Shown here: one piece after another, positions 7,201 through 8,345 of the stretch
Position numbering within the stretch: the first letter of the stretch is position 1
How the letters are laid out: the number at the start of each line of letters is the position of its first letter
DNA from: Candidatus Cloacimonadota bacterium
GTDB lineage: Bacteria > Cloacimonadota > Cloacimonadia > Cloacimonadales > Cloacimonadaceae
Direction of reading: 5' to 3'
DNA length: 8,345 bases
Assembly: GCA_023228285.1 (NCBI GenBank)
Contig: JALOBM010000082.1
Span: forward strand, 1 to 8,345
Notes under the pieces: model-generated
The model's input: only the letters and a program-made list of their open reading frames with translations
Told to the model about the DNA's origin: nothing
Database searches by the model: none
Translations under genes and position numbers: made by a program

Positions 7201-7617
7201 TTCTTATCGACGGGTACCTTCTCATCCTCGGCTCAGAATATCAATGTGGAGGATGCTTCCGGAAGCCTCGTCCTGAGAACCTTCACTGGTGCGGATTATG
7301 CTGGCACTACTATCCCAGTCGATCCCTTGAATCTTATCTGTCTGGTGGGTCAATACGGCGATGATATGCAGATCGGACACCGTTTCCTTAGCGATATCGA
7401 AATGCCTCTGAGCAGCCCGGAGGTGGATATCGCCTTGATGGATACCATGCTGCATCTCAGTTGGCCTGCGGTTAGCGGCGCCACTAGCTACAGAGTGGAA
7501 GCAGCGGATAATCCCTATGCCACCGCGTTCACCACGGTGGGTACCACAAGTTACACTGAGATGCTGATTACTCCTTCTGCATCAAAGAAATTCTACCGTG
7601 TAATAGCTTTACCCTGA
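4282..7617 (+). CDS. Large secreted multidomain surface protein (CHB_HEX_C repeats, cleaved-adhesin-like, lamin-tail, OB-fold-like and Fn3-like modules)
   Basis: This is a 1111-residue exported protein with no recognisable catalytic domain. A signal peptide covers residues 1-22 (cleavage after ALA). About 23-210 is a beta-rich domain with VTLTDIPANTVISFTDNAW (42-60) and GEGTIAW (70-76). About 232-311 is a chitobiase/hexosaminidase C-terminal-type repeat (YYTLNGDNPT, TTVKAIAYASGY), and a second copy lies at about 771-850 (RYTTDGSEPT, TTIKAIAYADGY). About 314-471 resembles cleaved-adhesin/choice-of-anchor domains (DWLILPGLNMN, WKVDNINIY). About 475-585 is Ig-like. About 592-761 is a lamin-tail domain (FFSEYLEGSSNNKALEIYN, 594-612). 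About 853-1042 resembles OB-fold modules seen beside secreted nucleases (YIQDATAAILIDD, 889-901). About 1054-1111 is Fn3-like and ends KKFYRVIALP. Only two cysteines are seen (C964, C1020), both in the OB-like region. Binding or adhesion to polymers or nucleic acid is inferred from the modules. I do not see a classical T9SS sorting tail. The gene stands alone, with its own ribosome binding site and terminator. Confidence 0.9.
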   Translation: MKKLLFMFMLSLMMGSGLFALAAGDIAIIAVHTDASKYMAFVTLTDIPANTVISFTDNAWNATTETWRSGEGTIAWSNEAQTDAGTVVHIGLVSPFSANVGTVTTSSGFTLSTSGDQVLAYEGTTAPTTNNDSTWLYGFSTESFSWGDSSTTSDIPTVLADYSVAITLTTTDVDNAVFANGSIYIDIISVTGSKSELLMLFTDNTKYFISDTAIVIPEYTFTVTGGGLPFAATPTFNPEAGTYYTTQSVTISTTTPGASIYYTLNGDNPTDASTQYTSAIQITTSTTVKAIAYASGYQPSSIAMADYVIETPQYATIPYTQTFDADMGDTYSYSVSGPTKTWYYTDGTAAINGYNSGDTEEDWLILPGLNMNLNSYEKMSFETWGLYGTPGVDNYLKLFYSTNYAGVGNPSSATWTEISFTSPSEPDVWANSGLLDLSGISGTSVFFAFKYYAVAGNYTYWKVDNINIYNLDPGQAVVTVSTSSLSGFNYEVDQGPSESQTFTVSGVNLSGSISIVASANYRVSSNGTFYSTSLSLTPVSSTVDVKTIYVRLTSGLSIGDYPGTITISSTGVDQQTITLSGAVTEPIPPAANLFFSEYLEGSSNNKALEIYNASGAPVVLSNYRVDLYANGATTPGNTLTLSGTLADASMFIIANASSIPTILDVADVTATVTYFNGDDAVALVYIPDESIIDVIGEIGNDPGTAWNVAGVTNATLNHTLIRKPTVATGNSNWAAQQGTNAEDSEWMVMAQDYIADLGLHTYNPGGNPMASAPVFDPPAGAYLVPINVSLSSSTPDAVIRYTTDGSEPTATYGTIYSTPIAISASTTIKAIAYADGYDPSIVVEATYAYPTPISNIAALRTQPTGNTYVYTLTGEAVLTFQLSNRNQKYIQDATAAILIDDYSAVITSTYNLYDGITGITGYLSLYNQLLQFIPVADPGPATSANNVVEPEVRTLASLTSADQCKLIKVMDISFLSTGTFSSSAQNINVEDASGSLVLRTFTGADYAGTTIPVDPLNLICLVGQYGDDMQIGHRFLSDIEMPLSSPEVDIALMDTMLHLSWPAVSGATSYRVEAADNPYATAFTTVGTTSYTEMLITPSASKKFYRVIALP

Positions 7618-7639
7618 TTGACAAACATAAATCATATCT

Positions 7640-7669
7640 GCGGGATGCCACAAGGTGTCCCGCTTTTTT
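7640..7669 (+). terminator. Strong intrinsic terminator after the secreted-protein gene
   Basis: A 10-bp stem (7640-7649 with 7654-7663, GCGGGATGCC/GGTGTCCCGC including two G-U pairs) is closed by an ACAA tetraloop and followed by six T residues (7664-7669). It lies 22 nt after the stop. There is no matching T run on the other strand, so it acts for + strand transcription only. Confidence 0.92.
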
Positions 7670-7676
7670 GGTTTGC

Positions 7677-7705
7677 CCCAAAGCTTCGCTGTACTCAGCT
7701 TTGGG
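7677..7705. repeat. Perfect 9-bp inverted repeat just after the terminator
   Basis: CCCAAAGCT (7677-7685) pairs exactly with AGCTTTGGG (7697-7705) around an 11-nt loop. It has no T tract on either side, so it is not an intrinsic terminator. It lies 8 nt after the terminator T run and overlaps a KpnI-type palindrome GGGTACCC at 7703-7710. Function unknown. Confidence 0.6.
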
Positions 7706-7707
7706 TA

Positions 7708-7750
7708 CCCCGGAAGTTACCTCACAAAAAAACTGCGCATTTCCGTGGGG
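7708..7750. repeat. Imperfect inverted repeat CCCCGGAA / TTCC-GT-GGGG
   Basis: CCCCGGAA (7708-7715) can pair with TTCC (7741-7744) and GGGG (7747-7750), leaving a GT bulge and a 25-nt loop that contains a run of seven A residues. It directly follows the preceding hairpin, giving a row of structured elements after the large gene. Confidence 0.4.
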
Positions 7751-7880
7751 ATCCCGGTAATACTCTTCAAACCTTCCGCTGTTGAGCCTGACAATTCGCG
7801 ATAATTTGGGTAAATCTGTGGACAAAAAAAGCATCAAGATGTCTCTTTATGTAAAGCAGTGCCGAAGTAGATATAAAGGC

Positions 7881-7910
7881 GTTATCATCCTATGCTCACT
7901 CGATGATAAC
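7881..7910. repeat. Perfect 9-bp inverted repeat
   Basis: GTTATCATC (7881-7889) and GATGATAAC (7902-7910) are exact reverse complements with a 12-nt loop. A further GATAACCC copy of the right-arm edge occurs near 7935-7942. No T tract follows. It could be an operator or RNA hairpin of an unrecognised element. Confidence 0.5.
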
Positions 7911-8345
7911 CCGACTATATCAGGTTCATCTCTAGATAACCCAGAGGAGGAAAATAGAATAAAACATAGGCTGAACGGTGTCTTTCGTACCGGTGATCGC
8001 CGCAGCGCCGAAAATTGTAGAAAGGTATCCTCCAGTACGGAACCCCTCACTTTAACACCGTCAGGTAGGGTAACATTATATATTTTGTATCTCATTGTTT
8101 ACCTATACGTGATATGGTCAAATGGACTTCAATATCTGGGGTGGATTCTATGCAACGAAGTCCAAGCCACCACTTAACTTATTTAAACAGAGGTAGTATG
8201 GGTGAACTCTGTGTATTACTTGGGTTTAAGTCTGATGTAATAATGTCTGATATCTTTCAGGTGTGCAGAAGAAAAGCATTGACATATTTCGGGGACTGAA
8301 AAACAAGGTTATGAATAAGAATAAAAGCAAGAACATAGAGTGAGC

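Larger units (their letters stand above)
7618..8345. other. Long 3' region without a supportable gene
   Basis: These 728 bases start with the strong terminator (7640-7669), followed by inverted repeats at 7677-7705, 7708-7750, 7881-7910 and 8124-8163. Open frames exist on both strands: minus 7568-7837, minus 7847-8095, plus 7782-8177 and plus 8114-8299. They overlap each other or the terminator, lack good ribosome binding sites, or need TTG starts. None gives a protein family I recognise. A 33-codon frame from ATG 8198, with AGAGG 4 nt upstream and a stop at 8297-8299, is the best small-protein candidate but is weak. The right part is visibly AT-richer than the genes to the left. The next gene presumably starts beyond the window. 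Confidence 0.6.

Noticed and set aside
7944..7950. GAGGAGG as a ribosome binding site
   Set aside because: No ATG, GTG or TTG lies within about 15 nt downstream, so it has no gene to serve.
7782..8177. 131-codon plus-strand frame
   Set aside because: It needs a TTG start without a ribosome binding site, crosses the 7881-7910 hairpin and overlaps a minus-strand frame. Its translation resembles no family I know.
8279..8315. TTGACA at 8279 as a promoter for the next gene
   Set aside because: The -35 match is perfect, but the only -10-like sequence (TATGAA, 8310-8315) is 25 nt away and the window ends before any gene.
8311..8343. Short frame ATG 8311 to TGA 8343
   Set aside because: It has only 10 codons rich in Lys and Asn. 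AAGG lies 4 nt upstream, but nothing supports it as a peptide or leader without the downstream sequence.

Overview
The window carries the 3' part of a sodium-pumping acyl-CoA decarboxylase operon, then an intergenic stretch, one large secreted multidomain protein, and about 0.7 kb without a convincing gene. The decarboxylase is most likely a methylmalonyl-CoA decarboxylase. All supported genes lie on the + strand. The genes suggest an anaerobic, Gram-negative-type bacterium of the FCB (Bacteroidetes-like) broad group. The C-terminal module of the large protein (SWPAVSGATSYRV ... KKFYRVIA) is of a type I associate with Candidatus Cloacimonadota. That assignment is an inference from style and gene content, not a database match.

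Positions 2-2727 and on to 3858 form a tight four-gene unit. First is the carboxyltransferase subunit (cut at its 5' end), then an OadG-like membrane subunit with an unusual long extracytoplasmic N-terminus. Next comes a biotin carrier with two complete biotinyl domains, then the MmdB/OadB membrane subunit. Gaps are at most about 9 nt. The second and third genes overlap by ATGA, and Shine-Dalgarno sequences sit inside the upstream coding sequences, so co-transcription and coupled translation are likely. In the known enzymes, the carboxyltransferase moves CO2 from the acyl-CoA to biotin. The carrier then delivers carboxybiotin to the beta subunit, where decarboxylation drives Na+ export. The gamma/delta subunit holds the complex together at the membrane.

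Positions 3859-4281 are noncoding. They hold a probable terminator for the operon, a weak promoter candidate, a 9-bp inverted repeat, a 6-bp hairpin and a strong ribosome binding site for the next gene.

Positions 4282-7617 encode a 1111-residue exported protein. It is a mosaic of beta-rich modules: two chitobiase-C-terminal-type repeats, a cleaved-adhesin-like domain, an Ig-like domain, a lamin-tail domain, an OB-fold-like domain and a terminal Fn3-like domain. I see no catalytic domain. A strong intrinsic terminator follows at 7640-7669.

Positions 7670-8345 look AT-richer towards the right end. They contain several perfect inverted repeats but no gene I can defend. The points most worth a second look are the tandem biotin carrier and the extended OadG-like subunit with an internal duplication.
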